Shown: positions 16,414 to 24,530 of the stretch, piece after piece | Layout: each line of letters starts with the position of its first letter | How positions within the stretch are numbered: the stretch's first letter is position 1 | DNA from: an uncultured Prevotellaceae bacterium | GTDB lineage: Bacteria; Bacteroidota; Bacteroidia; Bacteroidales; Bacteroidaceae | Length of the DNA: 44,223 nt | Direction of reading: 5' to 3' | Assembly: GCA_902781315.1 (NCBI GenBank) | Contig: CACZIT010000027.1 | Coordinates: 1-44,223 of the forward strand | Position numbers and translations under genes: made by a program | Notes under the pieces: generated by a model | Database searches by the model: none | Seen by the model: the letters and a program-made list of their open reading frames with translations, nothing else | Told to the model about the DNA's origin: nothing

Positions 16414-17778
16414 ATGCTGCGACGTCTCCACACCTGTGCCACTGTGGCAGCATTGCTCTTCTCCACAGCAGGCGCAGCCCAACAATCAGATGCCCAGCAG
16501 TCGGTTGCCCAACCGCCTGTTGCCCAACCGCCTGTTGCCCAACCGCCTGCCAGCCAGCAGCGTGTCGATACGTTTTCTGTAGACTTCGACATGCTCACAC
16601 GTGGCGAGGTGCGAAAGGGCGGTATGCCGGAAAAATCCTCCGACGACTTCGCTGCTTTCATCATCGACCGCACATTGCTCGGCGTCAACTACAAGCGGCC
16701 GGGCCTCACGGCGCGCATCACCGCCCAGCACAGCGGCACCTGGGGCAGCAACGAGACCAACAACTTCAACCTCTACGAAACATGGGTGCAACTGAAGTCG
16801 AAAAACGGATTCTTTGCCAAGGTGGGACGCCAAAACCTCAGCTATGACGACCAGCGCATCTTCGGTGCTGACGACTGGGCTATGACGGCCATGTCGCACG
16901 ATGCGCTGAAACTTGGCTACGAGGGGCATGGGCACAAGGTGCACGTCATTGGCGCCTTCAACCAGAACGTCAAGAACATCGAGGGTGGAACCTTTTTCAC
17001 AGGTGGACTGCAACCCTACAAAGCCTTGCAGACCGTCTGGTACCACTACGACTTCACGCACCTCCCCCTGAGTGCCTCACTGCTCTTTTCAAACATCGGC
17101 ATGCAGGGGGATGTCGACGCAACCGCCAATGCGGACACCTGCACCTATCAGCAGCAAATCATAGGCACCTACATCACCTGCCAGCCGAAGAATCTGAAGG
17201 CCGAGGCCGCCTTCTACTTGCAGAAGGGTAAGGACCAGTACGGCCTGCCCATCTCGGCATGGATGGCAAGTGTGAAACTGGCCTACGACATCAACAGCAG
17301 GCTGAACCTCTATGGAGGCTACGACTTCATGAGCGGCGACGAGAACTACAACGTGCCGCCGAAGGGTATGATCGGAATGATGCAGCATAAAAAGGTGCGC
17401 GGGTTCAGCAGTCTCTATGGTTCCCACCACAAGTTCTACGGTGCCATGGACTTCTTCTATGTCCAGACCTACTACAGCGGGTTCACTCCCGGCCTGCAGA
17501 ACCTCTACCTGGGCACAAAGTGGAAACCCTTCGACAAGTTCACCATCAACGCTTCCTATCACTATCTCGCAACAGCTGTCGACATCAGAGATGCCAGCCA
17601 CTCGCTGGGCCACGAGCTGGAAGTGACTGCTTCCTATCGCCTACTGAAGGAGGCTGAGCTCAGTGCCGGTTACTCTTTCATGCGAGGTACCGACACCATG
17701 AAGTTGCTGAAGCGCACCACCGACAATCGTCAATTGCAGTGGGCGTGGGTGATGTTCAACGTCTATTTAGGGAAATAA
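16414..17778 (+). CDS. outer-membrane beta-barrel protein (alginate-export-like)
   Basis: A 454-residue protein with a signal peptide (MLRRLHTCATVAALLFSTAGA), a Gln/Pro-rich mature N-terminus with three exact VAQPP units, and then a long run of alternating amphipathic strands ending in the aromatic-rich strand WAWVMFNVYLGK. Segments such as NLYETWVQLKSKNGFFAKVG and GRQNLSYDDQRIFGADDW recall the alginate-export / porin family of 16- to 18-strand barrels. It is the third gene of the phosphatase-STAS operon (two-base gap) and ends at a strong terminator. A role in passive transport of an anionic or sugar-like solute is only a guess. Placement suggests its expression is linked to the signalling module. 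Confidence 0.75.
   Translation: MLRRLHTCATVAALLFSTAGAAQQSDAQQSVAQPPVAQPPVAQPPASQQRVDTFSVDFDMLTRGEVRKGGMPEKSSDDFAAFIIDRTLLGVNYKRPGLTARITAQHSGTWGSNETNNFNLYETWVQLKSKNGFFAKVGRQNLSYDDQRIFGADDWAMTAMSHDALKLGYEGHGHKVHVIGAFNQNVKNIEGGTFFTGGLQPYKALQTVWYHYDFTHLPLSASLLFSNIGMQGDVDATANADTCTYQQQIIGTYITCQPKNLKAEAAFYLQKGKDQYGLPISAWMASVKLAYDINSRLNLYGGYDFMSGDENYNVPPKGMIGMMQHKKVRGFSSLYGSHHKFYGAMDFFYVQTYYSGFTPGLQNLYLGTKWKPFDKFTINASYHYLATAVDIRDASHSLGHELEVTASYRLLKEAELSAGYSFMRGTDTMKLLKRTTDNRQLQWAWVMFNVYLGK
16504..16548 (+). repeat. three 15-base tandem repeats (VAQPP)
   Basis: GTTGCCCAACCGCCT occurs three times without change at 16504, 16519 and 16534. Perfect identity at the DNA level points to recent slippage-type expansion in the surface- or periplasm-facing N-terminus of the barrel protein. 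Confidence 0.9.
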
Positions 17779-17780
17779 GA

Positions 17781-17818
17781 AAAAATCCCCTCCCGGAAGT
17801 ATCTGGGAGGGGATTTTT
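17781..17818. terminator. bidirectional terminator, porin / trmB
   Basis: TCCCCTCCC and GGGAGGGGA form a nine-base stem, with flanking A5 and T7 runs that extend it. The loop is about 10 bases. It lies between the convergent porin and trmB genes, 2 bases after the porin stop. Confidence 0.92.
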
Positions 17819-17826
17819 TTGTTTAT

Positions 17827-18597
17827 CTACTTGGCTTTATCCTTGCTGCTACGCTTCGGACGATGGTAGCTGCGATAGTCGTCGAGTTCGATTTCGACGT
17901 CAGGCTCACGCAAAGCCACAGCCTGGGGCAAGCGGAACTTCATGTACTTAATGGCCAGACCGCGACTGATCCACATCTGCTCGTAGTAGGTCTGGATGGA
18001 GAGAATGCGGCGCGTGGCGTCATCGATGCCCTCATCGTGATACAGGTCGGTGGTGGCGAGCAGCAGCGGCAACTGGTTCTCGCGCACCATGTAGTCGGTA
18101 TAGGTGAAAAGGAAGTTCGAGTCGGTCTTCACGTGGATGATGCCGCCATCGATGAGGAAATGGCGATAGCGCTCCAGGAAATAGGTGCTCGTCAGGCGTT
18201 TGCGCGGATTCTTCATCTGCGGGTCGCTGAACGTCAGCCAGATCTCGCTCACCTCGTCGGGGCCGAAGAAGCGGTCGATGATTTCGATGTTCGTGCGCAG
18301 GAAGGCCACGTTCTTCAGTCCCTCCTGCAGGGCCATCTTCGCCCCCGTCCACATGCGGGCACCTTTGATGTCGACACCGATGAAGTTCATCTCCGGAAAA
18401 AGCCGTGCCAGCTCCACCGTGTATTCGCCCTTGCCACAGCCCAGTTCCAGCACTATCGGGTTAGCGTTCTTGAAATAATCTTCATGCCAGCGGCCTGTCA
18501 TCTCGAACGGACGTTCCTCGATGACGCTGAACGGATATTGGAACACGTTCTCAAACGTCTCCATCTCCGCAAACTTCTGTAGTTTTCCTTTTCCCAT
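17827..18597 (-). CDS. trmB: tRNA (guanine-N7-)-methyltransferase
   Basis: A 256-residue SAM-dependent enzyme that methylates G46 of tRNA. Family hallmarks: [15 protein letters not shown] (SAM-binding motif I), [28 protein letters not shown] (the TrmB-specific DPxxKxxHxKRR-like motif, here with KNPRKR) and [10 protein letters not shown]. The C-terminal tail is Lys/Arg/Ser rich. The start at 18597 matches the family N-terminus. It lies nine bases downstream of ilvE on the same strand and probably shares its transcript. Confidence 0.95.
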   Translation of the reverse strand: MGKGKLQKFAEMETFENVFQYPFSVIEERPFEMTGRWHEDYFKNANPIVLELGCGKGEYTVELARLFPEMNFIGVDIKGARMWTGAKMALQEGLKNVAFLRTNIEIIDRFFGPDEVSEIWLTFSDPQMKNPRKRLTSTYFLERYRHFLIDGGIIHVKTDSNFLFTYTDYMVRENQLPLLLATTDLYHDEGIDDATRRILSIQTYYEQMWISRGLAIKYMKFRLPQAVALREPDVEIELDDYRSYHRPKRSSKDKAK

Positions 18598-18606
18598 AAA
18601 AAACGG

Positions 18607-19623
18607 TTATATGACAATCTGCGTCCAGCCGTGGCGGTCTTCAACGGTGCCATACTGGATGCCGCGCAGAGTGTCGTAGAGTTTCTTTGAGAGCGGACCG
18701 GGCTCTGGGCCGAAGTCGTAGCGGTGGCCGGTATCGGGATCGTCGATGTAGGAAATCGGCGAAATCACGGCAGCCGTTCCGCAGGCTCCAGCCTCCTCAA
18801 ACGAGTCGAGTTCCTCAATGGGGATGGGACGGCGCTCCACCTTCATGCCCAGGTCTTCTGCTATCTGCATCAGGCTCTTGTTAGTAATGCTTGGCAGGAT
18901 CGACGACGATTTTGGCGTAATATACGTGTTGTCCTTGATGCCGAAGAAGTTGGCGGCACCACACTCGTCCATGTATTTCTTTTCCTTGGCGTCGAGATAG
19001 AACTCGCTGGCGTAGCCCTGACGGGCAGCCTTGCTGTGGGCATGCAGCGAGGCGGCATAGTTGCCACCCACCTTGAAGCAGCCTGTGCCGAGAGGAGCCG
19101 CACGGTCGTGGTCGCGCGTGATGACGTAGGGATTGGTCTTGAAACCACCCTTGAAATAGGGGCCCACGGGGGTTGCGAAAATCATGAACAGATAGTCCTT
19201 GGCAGCATGCACACCCACTTGAGCGGTGATGCCCACGAGCAGCGGACGCAGATACAGCGTGGCACCGCTCTCATACGGCGGAATGTAGTCCTGATTCAGC
19301 AGAACCACCTTCTTCACCATCTCAACAAACATATCCGTCGGCACCTCGGGCATCTCAATGCCACGCGACGTCGACTGCATGCGTGCAGCGTTCTCTTCTG
19401 GGCGGAAGAGTCGCACGTGGCCATCGGGACAACGGTAGGCCTTCAGTCCCTCAAACGACTCCTGTCCATAGTGCAGACAGGTAGCTGCCATGTGCATTTT
19501 AATGTACTCGTCGGAGCAAACTTCTATTTCGCCCCATTTACCGTCGTGGTAGTAACAGCGTACGTTGTAGTCGGTTGGCATATATCCAAACGACAAACTT
19601 GCCCAGTCAATGTTCTTCATCAT
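18607..19623 (-). CDS. ilvE: branched-chain amino acid aminotransferase
   Basis: A 338-residue PLP fold-type IV enzyme for the last step of Val, Leu and Ile synthesis. Visible motifs are GQESFEGLKAYR, TLYLRPLLVGI, the PLP lysine in GTGCFKVGGNYAASL, DECGAANFFGIKDNTYITPK, and the C-terminal DRHGWTQIV. Length is typical of the long bacterial BCAT class. Two adjacent ATG codons begin the frame (19623 and 19620); either can serve. TACATTTG on the minus strand (19674-19681) is the probable -7 box. It heads an ilvE-trmB pair. Confidence 0.95.
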   Translation of the reverse strand: MMKNIDWASLSFGYMPTDYNVRCYYHDGKWGEIEVCSDEYIKMHMAATCLHYGQESFEGLKAYRCPDGHVRLFRPEENAARMQSTSRGIEMPEVPTDMFVEMVKKVVLLNQDYIPPYESGATLYLRPLLVGITAQVGVHAAKDYLFMIFATPVGPYFKGGFKTNPYVITRDHDRAAPLGTGCFKVGGNYAASLHAHSKAARQGYASEFYLDAKEKKYMDECGAANFFGIKDNTYITPKSSSILPSITNKSLMQIAEDLGMKVERRPIPIEELDSFEEAGACGTAAVISPISYIDDPDTGHRYDFGPEPGPLSKKLYDTLRGIQYGTVEDRHGWTQIVI

Positions 19624-19673
19624 ATTGAAATATTTTTTTAAAAAGGTTTAGAGTCTAACACCAATTCTTTTTG

Positions 19674-19681
19674 CAAATGTA
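19674..19681 (-). promoter_or_regulatory. -7 element for ilvE
   Basis: On the minus strand TACATTTG fits TAnnTTTG about 50 bases upstream of the ilvE start. I see no good TTG at the matching -33 distance, so this is a partial match. Confidence 0.45.
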
Positions 19682-19721
19682 CACATTTTTTTTGAAGTAC
19701 GAAAGAAAAATGCGACTAATT

Positions 19722-19910
19722 TTACTTTTCTTTCATTACCTCGCGTATCTCAGCATCAACTTTGGTCAGTTTGTCTTTGCAAAGACGGATGAGTTGCTGG
19801 GCCTCTTTCAGCTGCTGAGCCATCTGGTCGACGTCGAGTTCGTCGTTTTCCATTTTCTTCACAATTTCTTCGAGCCGCTCAACGGCTGCTTCATAATTCA
19901 TTGTCTTCAT
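19722..19910 (-). CDS. xseB: exodeoxyribonuclease VII small subunit
   Basis: A 62-residue helical protein with the family pattern MNYEAAVERLEEIVKKME, ELDVDQMAQQLKEAQQLI and CKDKLTKVDAEI. It forms the helical partner of XseA in the single-strand exonuclease VII. It follows xseA by 27 bases on the same strand, as is common in Bacteroidetes. Confidence 0.95.
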   Translation of the reverse strand: MKTMNYEAAVERLEEIVKKMENDELDVDQMAQQLKEAQQLIRLCKDKLTKVDAEIREVMKEK

Positions 19911-19937
19911 TATTCTTATTATTTATAATTATCTTTC

Positions 19938-21377
19938 TCATTTCTTCTCTACCTTCGACCTGACGCTTCCTTCGGCCAGTCGGGTTTCGATGATGTCGCC
20001 CAGCTGCAGGTTGTCGGCCGAGCGTACGGCGCGACCATCCTTCAGCGTGATGCTGTAGCCGCGGCGCAGGAGCAGGTTGGGATCGAGGCTCTGCACTCGC
20101 TGGGCGAGCATATCGAGGCGATGCTGTTCGCGCTGCAACCGTCGCTGAGACAGCGTGGCAAGTTGCGTGTTAAGCGTTGAGAGTTGGGTGCTGAGCGCCG
20201 TAAGCCGATTCCCAACAAGCGAGGTTATACGCAGGTAACACTGATCGAGGCGAGCCGTCTGCTGTGTTTTCACGAGCGAGAACAACACGGGAATCTTCTC
20301 GGCGAGTCGGCCGAGTCGCAGTTGCTCCATCTGCATGCGACGGCTGACACAGGCTGCCACGCGCTGCTGGCAGTCGTCGACCACGTTGAGAACTGCAGTC
20401 AGATGGTCGATCAGGAAAGCAGCCGCTGCCGTGGGGGTCTTCACCTGCCGGAACGACACCATGTCGAGCACGCTCTCGTCGCGGTCGTGACCTATACCGG
20501 TGATGATGGGCAGCGGGAAGTTGGCAACATTCTCAGCCAGCGCCAGCGTGTCGAAACCACTGAGATCGGCTGTAGCACCGCCGCCGCGGATGATGACGAC
20601 GCAGTCGAATGGAGCCGCAGCTCCCTTTTCGGCCCCCGAAAGAGCCTCCCCTACGGCCCCCGAGGGGGCTTCATTACCTTTCGAAAGTGAGGCTTGGGCA
20701 TTGTAGATACGATTCAGCGCTCCTATGATGCTCTGTTCCACCTGCTCGCCCTGCATCGTTGCAGGGAAAAGCGTCACTTGAAACTTCAGTCCGAACTCAT
20801 TGTCGGCCAACTGGTTGCAAAAATCGCCATAGCCAGCTGCATTCTCACTGGAGATGACGGCAATGCGTTGGCAGAACATGGGCAGGCGCAGTTCGTGTTG
20901 CAGGTCGAACACACCTTCTTCCTTCAATTGGCGCACGATTTCCTGTCGGCGGCGCGCCATGTCGCCCATCGTGTAGGTAGGGTCTATGTCGTTCACAATC
21001 CACGAAAAGCCATAGGCTTCGTGGAAGTTCACGTGGACGCGCAGCAGCACCTTCAGTCCGGCATGCAGCGTCTGCCCCGTCACCCGTTCGAAACGCGGGC
21101 GCAACTGCATCCACGTGCGTTGCCAGCACTTGGCCGATGCACGTGCCACGGGTGTATTGCCGAAGAGATCTTTCTGCACCAGTTCCATGTAGCAGTGGCC
21201 CCTGACCTCGCGCACTTCTGAGAGCTCGGCCTCCACCCAGTAGTCTTGATCGAAGGTGGTCTCCAGCACGTCACGTACGAGGGAGTTCAGTTCGAAGAGG
21301 GTGAGAGACCCACTCCCCCGCCCCTCCCTAAAAGGGATGGGAGTAGATAGCCCTGTATTGAAGAGGTCGTTGCTCAT
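19938..21377 (-). CDS. xseA: exodeoxyribonuclease VII large subunit with two repeat-derived inserts
   Basis: A 479-residue protein: an N-terminal OB fold (LFELNSLVRDVLETTF, YWVEAELSEVREVRGHCYME), the catalytic core (IAVISSENAAGYGDF, VVIIRGGGATADLSGFD, ITGIGHDRDESVLDMVS, KTPTAAAAFLI) and a coiled-coil tail. Two stretches do not belong to the family as I know it: residues about 6-25 (STPIPFREGRGSGS, coding strand of 21303-21362) and about 228-252 (SKGNEAPSGAVGEALSGAEK, 20620-20697). Both are C/G hairpin-like DNA. The start at 21377 gives a family-like N-terminus once the first insert is ignored. It sits between the S8 protease gene and xseB. Confidence 0.95.
   Translation of the reverse strand: MSNDLFNTGLSTPIPFREGRGSGSLTLFELNSLVRDVLETTFDQDYWVEAELSEVREVRGHCYMELVQKDLFGNTPVARASAKCWQRTWMQLRPRFERVTGQTLHAGLKVLLRVHVNFHEAYGFSWIVNDIDPTYTMGDMARRRQEIVRQLKEEGVFDLQHELRLPMFCQRIAVISSENAAGYGDFCNQLADNEFGLKFQVTLFPATMQGEQVEQSIIGALNRIYNAQASLSKGNEAPSGAVGEALSGAEKGAAAPFDCVVIIRGGGATADLSGFDTLALAENVANFPLPIITGIGHDRDESVLDMVSFRQVKTPTAAAAFLIDHLTAVLNVVDDCQQRVAACVSRRMQMEQLRLGRLAEKIPVLFSLVKTQQTARLDQCYLRITSLVGNRLTALSTQLSTLNTQLATLSQRRLQREQHRLDMLAQRVQSLDPNLLLRRGYSITLKDGRAVRSADNLQLGDIIETRLAEGSVRSKVEKK
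20620..20697 (-). repeat. C/G hairpin insert in xseA
   Basis: Contains GGCCCCCGAAAGAGCC and GGCCCCCGAGGGGGC (plus strand), two similar hairpin-forming halves. In frame it adds about 25 Gly/Ala/Ser/Glu-rich residues just before the conserved strand that leads into IIRGGGA. Confidence 0.7.
21303..21362 (-). repeat. C/G hairpin insert at xseA N-terminus
   Basis: CCCACTCCCCCGCCCCTCCC is followed by TAAAAGGGATGGGAGTAG on the plus strand: two arms of opposite strand bias around a short centre, the layout of family B. It encodes an extra loop after the first few residues of XseA. Confidence 0.6.
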
Positions 21378-21402
21378 TGTGGATGATTTTTATAAATTAG
21401 CC

Positions 21403-21449
21403 AAAGCATATCAAACATCCCTCCCTTTGGGAGGGCTTGGGTGGGCCTA
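21403..21449 (-). repeat. family B hairpin element after S8 protease gene
   Basis: On the minus strand TAGGCCCACCCAAGCCCTCC, C, AAA, GGGAGGGATGTTTGATATGC, TTT. CCCTCCC/GGGAGGG forms a perfect seven-base stem with a three-base loop. Its first three bases are the stop codon of the S8 protease. The same element, with a conserved tail (GATGTnTGAT..GCTTT), occurs after rfbB at 27043-27089. Confidence 0.85.
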
Positions 21450-22829
21450 ATGCTGGCGGCCGAGCTCCAGCGCCTTCCAGTAGTCAGGAATGCCGTAGCC
21501 GAAGACGTTGTCGGGGTATTCATAGCGATCGGCTGACGAGCGCACGAGGTCGATGATTTGCATGGCAGTGAGTTGCGGCAGCGACTGCCACAGGCATGCA
21601 ACGGCACCGCAGGAGATTGGCGACGAGAACGACGTACCGTTAGCCGTCGTGAGCGTGCCCTTGCCGCTGACCACTGCCGAGTGGTACCCCATTGCCATGA
21701 TATCAGGCTTCACGCGCCCGTCGGCCGACGGGCCCACCGAAGAGAATCCCGTATTGATACATTGCTCATTGACGGCGCCCACGGTCAGGATGTTGTCGGC
21801 ATCGCCAGGCACGTTGATTTTCTTCCACGACCCCAGTCCCTCGTTGCCGGCACTGGCCACCAGAATCATTCCCTTGCCAGCCAGCAGCGATGCCGACCGC
21901 GAGCAGATGGACGTGCGCCCATCGAGTTCGCGATAGGGATGGTCGCCCAACGAACGGTCGAAATGGTGATAGCCCAGCGACGAGTTCAACATGTCGACAC
22001 CGATGGAGTCGGCATATTCGGCAGCAGCGGCCCACCAGTCCTCCTCGGCCAGACTCTCAGAGCGTCCGTCCTCGGTGCGAATGAGGATGTACTGGGCCTC
22101 AGGAGCTGTGCCCACCATCGTATCAGGACGGTTCATGGCCATCGTTGAGAGCACCTCAGTGCCATGGTCCAGTTCGCCGAAGAACTCGGGCGACGGCGGA
22201 TAGACGCAGTCGCGATGGGCCACCACACGCACGTTCGACAACAGCGGTATGCGGTCGGCATTCATAAAACCTCCGTCGAGCACGGCAATAGTCATGCCAC
22301 GACCGCGATAGCCTGCCTCGTGCAGGCGTTGCAGGTTGAGCATCGTCAGCTGGCGGCGCGAGTCTACTGGCACCTTCTCCAGATTCTGCTCCATCAGCTC
22401 TTCACGCTGCGACACCTCCACAGTGTCGGGGGCAGAAAACAGGTGGGTCACTTCGGTGACAAACGGAATGTCGCGCAGCTGCCCCTGGTCGTCGGGCTGC
22501 GGCAACGCCACCACCACGGTGTTGTTCCACTTGCTCTTGCTCACAACGCGCAGCCCACGCTGACTGAGCTCGCCCAAATAGCGTTGCGACACGGGCAGGT
22601 CGGTAGAGTCGAGTTGCAGCCCCTGACGGCGGCGGCGCTCCAGCGACTTCATCGACAGGAACTCCTCGGGTCGCTCAAGCGAGAAGGGCGAACCAGCCTT
22701 GTCCTGCAGCTGGAGACGATAAAGATGGCAGGGGCCGCCAGGAAACGCCTTGCGCTCGTTGGCTGCCGACACATGCGTTGCCAGCAACGACAGGGCAACG
22801 GCTGTAACGATTCTGAGTGTTAGTTTCAT
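21447..22829 (-). CDS. S8 family (subtilisin-like) serine protease, secreted
   Basis: A 460-residue protein with a signal peptide (MKLTLRIVTAVALSLLATHVSA), a propeptide-like region and a subtilase domain. The catalytic triad is visible: Asp in IAVLDGGFMNAD, His in ELDHGTEVLST and Ser in ANGTSFSSPISCG; the oxyanion Asn region is ILVASAGNEGLGSW. I chose 22829 as start because the upstream extension to 22910 would run into the promoter and does not look like a leader. No type IX sorting domain is evident at the C-terminus, which ends at YGIPDYWKALELG. It is the first gene of an operon with xseA and xseB, with a family B hairpin in the 69-base gap. Its substrate is unknown. Confidence 0.9.
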   Translation of the reverse strand: MKLTLRIVTAVALSLLATHVSAANERKAFPGGPCHLYRLQLQDKAGSPFSLERPEEFLSMKSLERRRRQGLQLDSTDLPVSQRYLGELSQRGLRVVSKSKWNNTVVVALPQPDDQGQLRDIPFVTEVTHLFSAPDTVEVSQREELMEQNLEKVPVDSRRQLTMLNLQRLHEAGYRGRGMTIAVLDGGFMNADRIPLLSNVRVVAHRDCVYPPSPEFFGELDHGTEVLSTMAMNRPDTMVGTAPEAQYILIRTEDGRSESLAEEDWWAAAAEYADSIGVDMLNSSLGYHHFDRSLGDHPYRELDGRTSICSRSASLLAGKGMILVASAGNEGLGSWKKINVPGDADNILTVGAVNEQCINTGFSSVGPSADGRVKPDIMAMGYHSAVVSGKGTLTTANGTSFSSPISCGAVACLWQSLPQLTAMQIIDLVRSSADRYEYPDNVFGYGIPDYWKALELGRQH

Positions 22830-22907
22830 CTTTTCAGATTGTTTAAACAGCATACAACAAGCCGCAGCCATCGGCAGCGGCCCGTGCACGGGATTTACAT
22901 TGTGGTG

Positions 22908-22938
22908 CAAAGGTACAATTAAGTAAGCAATATTCCAA
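22908..22938 (-). promoter_or_regulatory. promoter of S8 protease-xseAB operon
   Basis: Read on the minus strand, TTG (plus 22936-22938) and TACCTTTG (plus 22908-22915) are spaced by 20 bases, a full match to the Bacteroidetes -33/-7 pattern. The start codon at 22829 implies a leader of about 70 bases. Confidence 0.75.
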
Positions 22939-23120
22939 ATTTCTCAGCTACTTCTTTCAGCAAATTAACTCATTTTGCCCTGCAAATTAAGTTGTTTTCC
23001 TCAGCAAGTCAAGTCATTTTCCTCTGCCAACACACAGGTTTCACCAAACAGAAGCATGATGACAACCAGCCGTTTTTCGGTCTATTTTATGGTAAAAAAA
23101 AGAAAAAGCGCGGAAAATAT

Positions 23121-23151
23121 TTTGATATTCGCGCGGTTTGCCGTATCTTTG
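23121..23151 (+). promoter_or_regulatory. promoter of MATE operon
   Basis: TTTG at 23121-23124 and TATCTTTG at 23144-23151, 19 bases apart, match the Bacteroidetes consensus. The ATG at 23172 follows after about 20 bases, which fixes the start of the MATE gene. Confidence 0.78.
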
Positions 23152-23171
23152 CAATTACAAAATACATTCGA

Positions 23172-24530
23172 ATGGACAATAAGAAAGCAACTTTGGCCCT
23201 CGGTACCGAGCCCGTGGGCAAATTGCTCGTGCAATATGCTACGCCCGCCATTGTGGCAATGGTGGCATCGTCGCTGTACAACATCATCGACCGCGCCATC
23301 ATCGGACAGGTGGTGGGTGCCGATGCCATTGCGGGCCTCGGCATCACGTTCCCGTTCATGAACCTCAGCGGCGCGTTCGGCGCTGCCGTGGGTGTGGGAG
23401 CCTCGACGTGCATCTCGGTGAAGCTCGGGCAGAAAGACTACAAGACGGCTGAGCACCTGCTGGGCAACACGGTGACGCTGAACCTCATCGTGGGCTTGGC
23501 CTTCATGACGGTGTGCCTGCTGTTTCTCGACCCCATCCTGCGCTTCTTTGGTGCCAGCGACGTGACGCTGCCCTACGCCCGCTCGTTCATGCAGGTCATT
23601 CTGTTGGGCAACATGATCACCCACATGTATTTCGGCATGAATGCCGTGCTGCGCGCCGCGGGCAAACCGCGCCATGCCATGTGGGCCGTGCTCTTCACGG
23701 TGGGCATGAACATCTTGCTGGCCGTGACGTTCGTGTGGTGGTTCCGATGGGGCATACGCGGTGCTGCCCTGGCCACGGTCATCTCGCAGTCGATGGCACT
23801 GTGCTGGCAGATGTGGCTGTTCAGCGACCAGTCGCAGTTGCTCCATCTGCGCCGAGGCATCTATAGGCTGAAGAGTTCGCTGGTGAAGAACATTATCTCC
23901 ATCGGCATCTCGCCCTTCCTGATGAACCTGTGCTCGTGCCTCATCGTTATTTTCATGAACAACCAGTTCGTGCGCTACGGCGGCGACATGGCGGTGGCAG
24001 CCTACTCCATCGCCAACAGCATCGGCATGGTGTTCTTCATGTTCGTCATCGGCATCAACCAGGGCATGCAGCCCATTGCGGGCTACAATTACGGCGCCGA
24101 GAAGTTCGACCGCCTGATGCGGGTGCTCACGCTGGCCATCATTGCCGCCACGGTGATTCTGCTCATCGGGTGGGCGCTGGCCATGTTCTTCCCCTACTAC
24201 ATGGCACGCATCTTCACCGACGACGCCGACCTCATTGCGAAGTCCATCACGGGCATCAGGCTGAACATGCTGGTGTTCCCCATCATCGGTTTCCAGGCCG
24301 TGACGACGAATTTCTTCCAGTGCATCGGGCGGGTGAAGATCAGCATTTTCCTCTCGCTGTCGCGCCAGTTGCTGTTCCTACTGCCGTTCATCTGGGTGCT
24401 GCCCCAGTTCTGGGGCCTCAACGGCGTGTGGTATGCCCTGCCTGCCAGCGACACGACGGCAGCCGTGGTGACCGCCGCCATCATGTTCTATTTCATGCCA
24501 AAACTAAAACGTCAACATCATGGAGAATAA
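23172..24530 (+). CDS. MATE family multidrug/sodium antiporter
   Basis: A 452-residue polytopic membrane protein with about 12 helices in two similar halves. Family segments include EPVGKLLVQYATPAIVAMVA, SLYNIIDRAIIGQVVGADAI, GASTCISVKLGQKDYKTAE and, in the second half, GINQGMQPIAGYNYGAEKFD. MATE transporters export cationic drugs or metabolites with Na+ or H+ exchange. Start at 23172 is fixed by the promoter just upstream. The last 11 bases overlap the following kinase-like gene. It might export a product such as that of the NRPS, but the genes are 10 kb apart and nothing in the sequence links them. Confidence 0.93.
   Translation: MDNKKATLALGTEPVGKLLVQYATPAIVAMVASSLYNIIDRAIIGQVVGADAIAGLGITFPFMNLSGAFGAAVGVGASTCISVKLGQKDYKTAEHLLGNTVTLNLIVGLAFMTVCLLFLDPILRFFGASDVTLPYARSFMQVILLGNMITHMYFGMNAVLRAAGKPRHAMWAVLFTVGMNILLAVTFVWWFRWGIRGAALATVISQSMALCWQMWLFSDQSQLLHLRRGIYRLKSSLVKNIISIGISPFLMNLCSCLIVIFMNNQFVRYGGDMAVAAYSIANSIGMVFFMFVIGINQGMQPIAGYNYGAEKFDRLMRVLTLAIIAATVILLIGWALAMFFPYYMARIFTDDADLIAKSITGIRLNMLVFPIIGFQAVTTNFFQCIGRVKISIFLSLSRQLLFLLPFIWVLPQFWGLNGVWYALPASDTTAAVVTAAIMFYFMPKLKRQHHGE

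Larger units (their letters stand above)
22830..23171. other. divergent intergenic region, S8 protease / MATE exporter
   Basis: This 342-base gap holds no convincing gene. It contains two oppositely directed Bacteroidetes-type promoters (22908-22938 and 23121-23151). Between them lies A+T-rich sequence with a loose repetition of CATTTTGCCCT / CAAGTCATTTTCCTC words around 22970-23025. The open frame from 22992 into the MATE gene is a chance extension. Confidence 0.6.

Noticed and set aside
22992-23171. N-terminal extension of the MATE protein
   Set aside because: The extension runs through a consensus promoter at 23121-23151 and is Lys-rich and unlike the family; the ATG at 23172 is a better start.
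23172-24530. MATE exporter as part of the NRPS gene cluster
   Set aside because: It lies 10 kb away beyond housekeeping operons with its own promoter, so linkage to the NRPS cannot be claimed.
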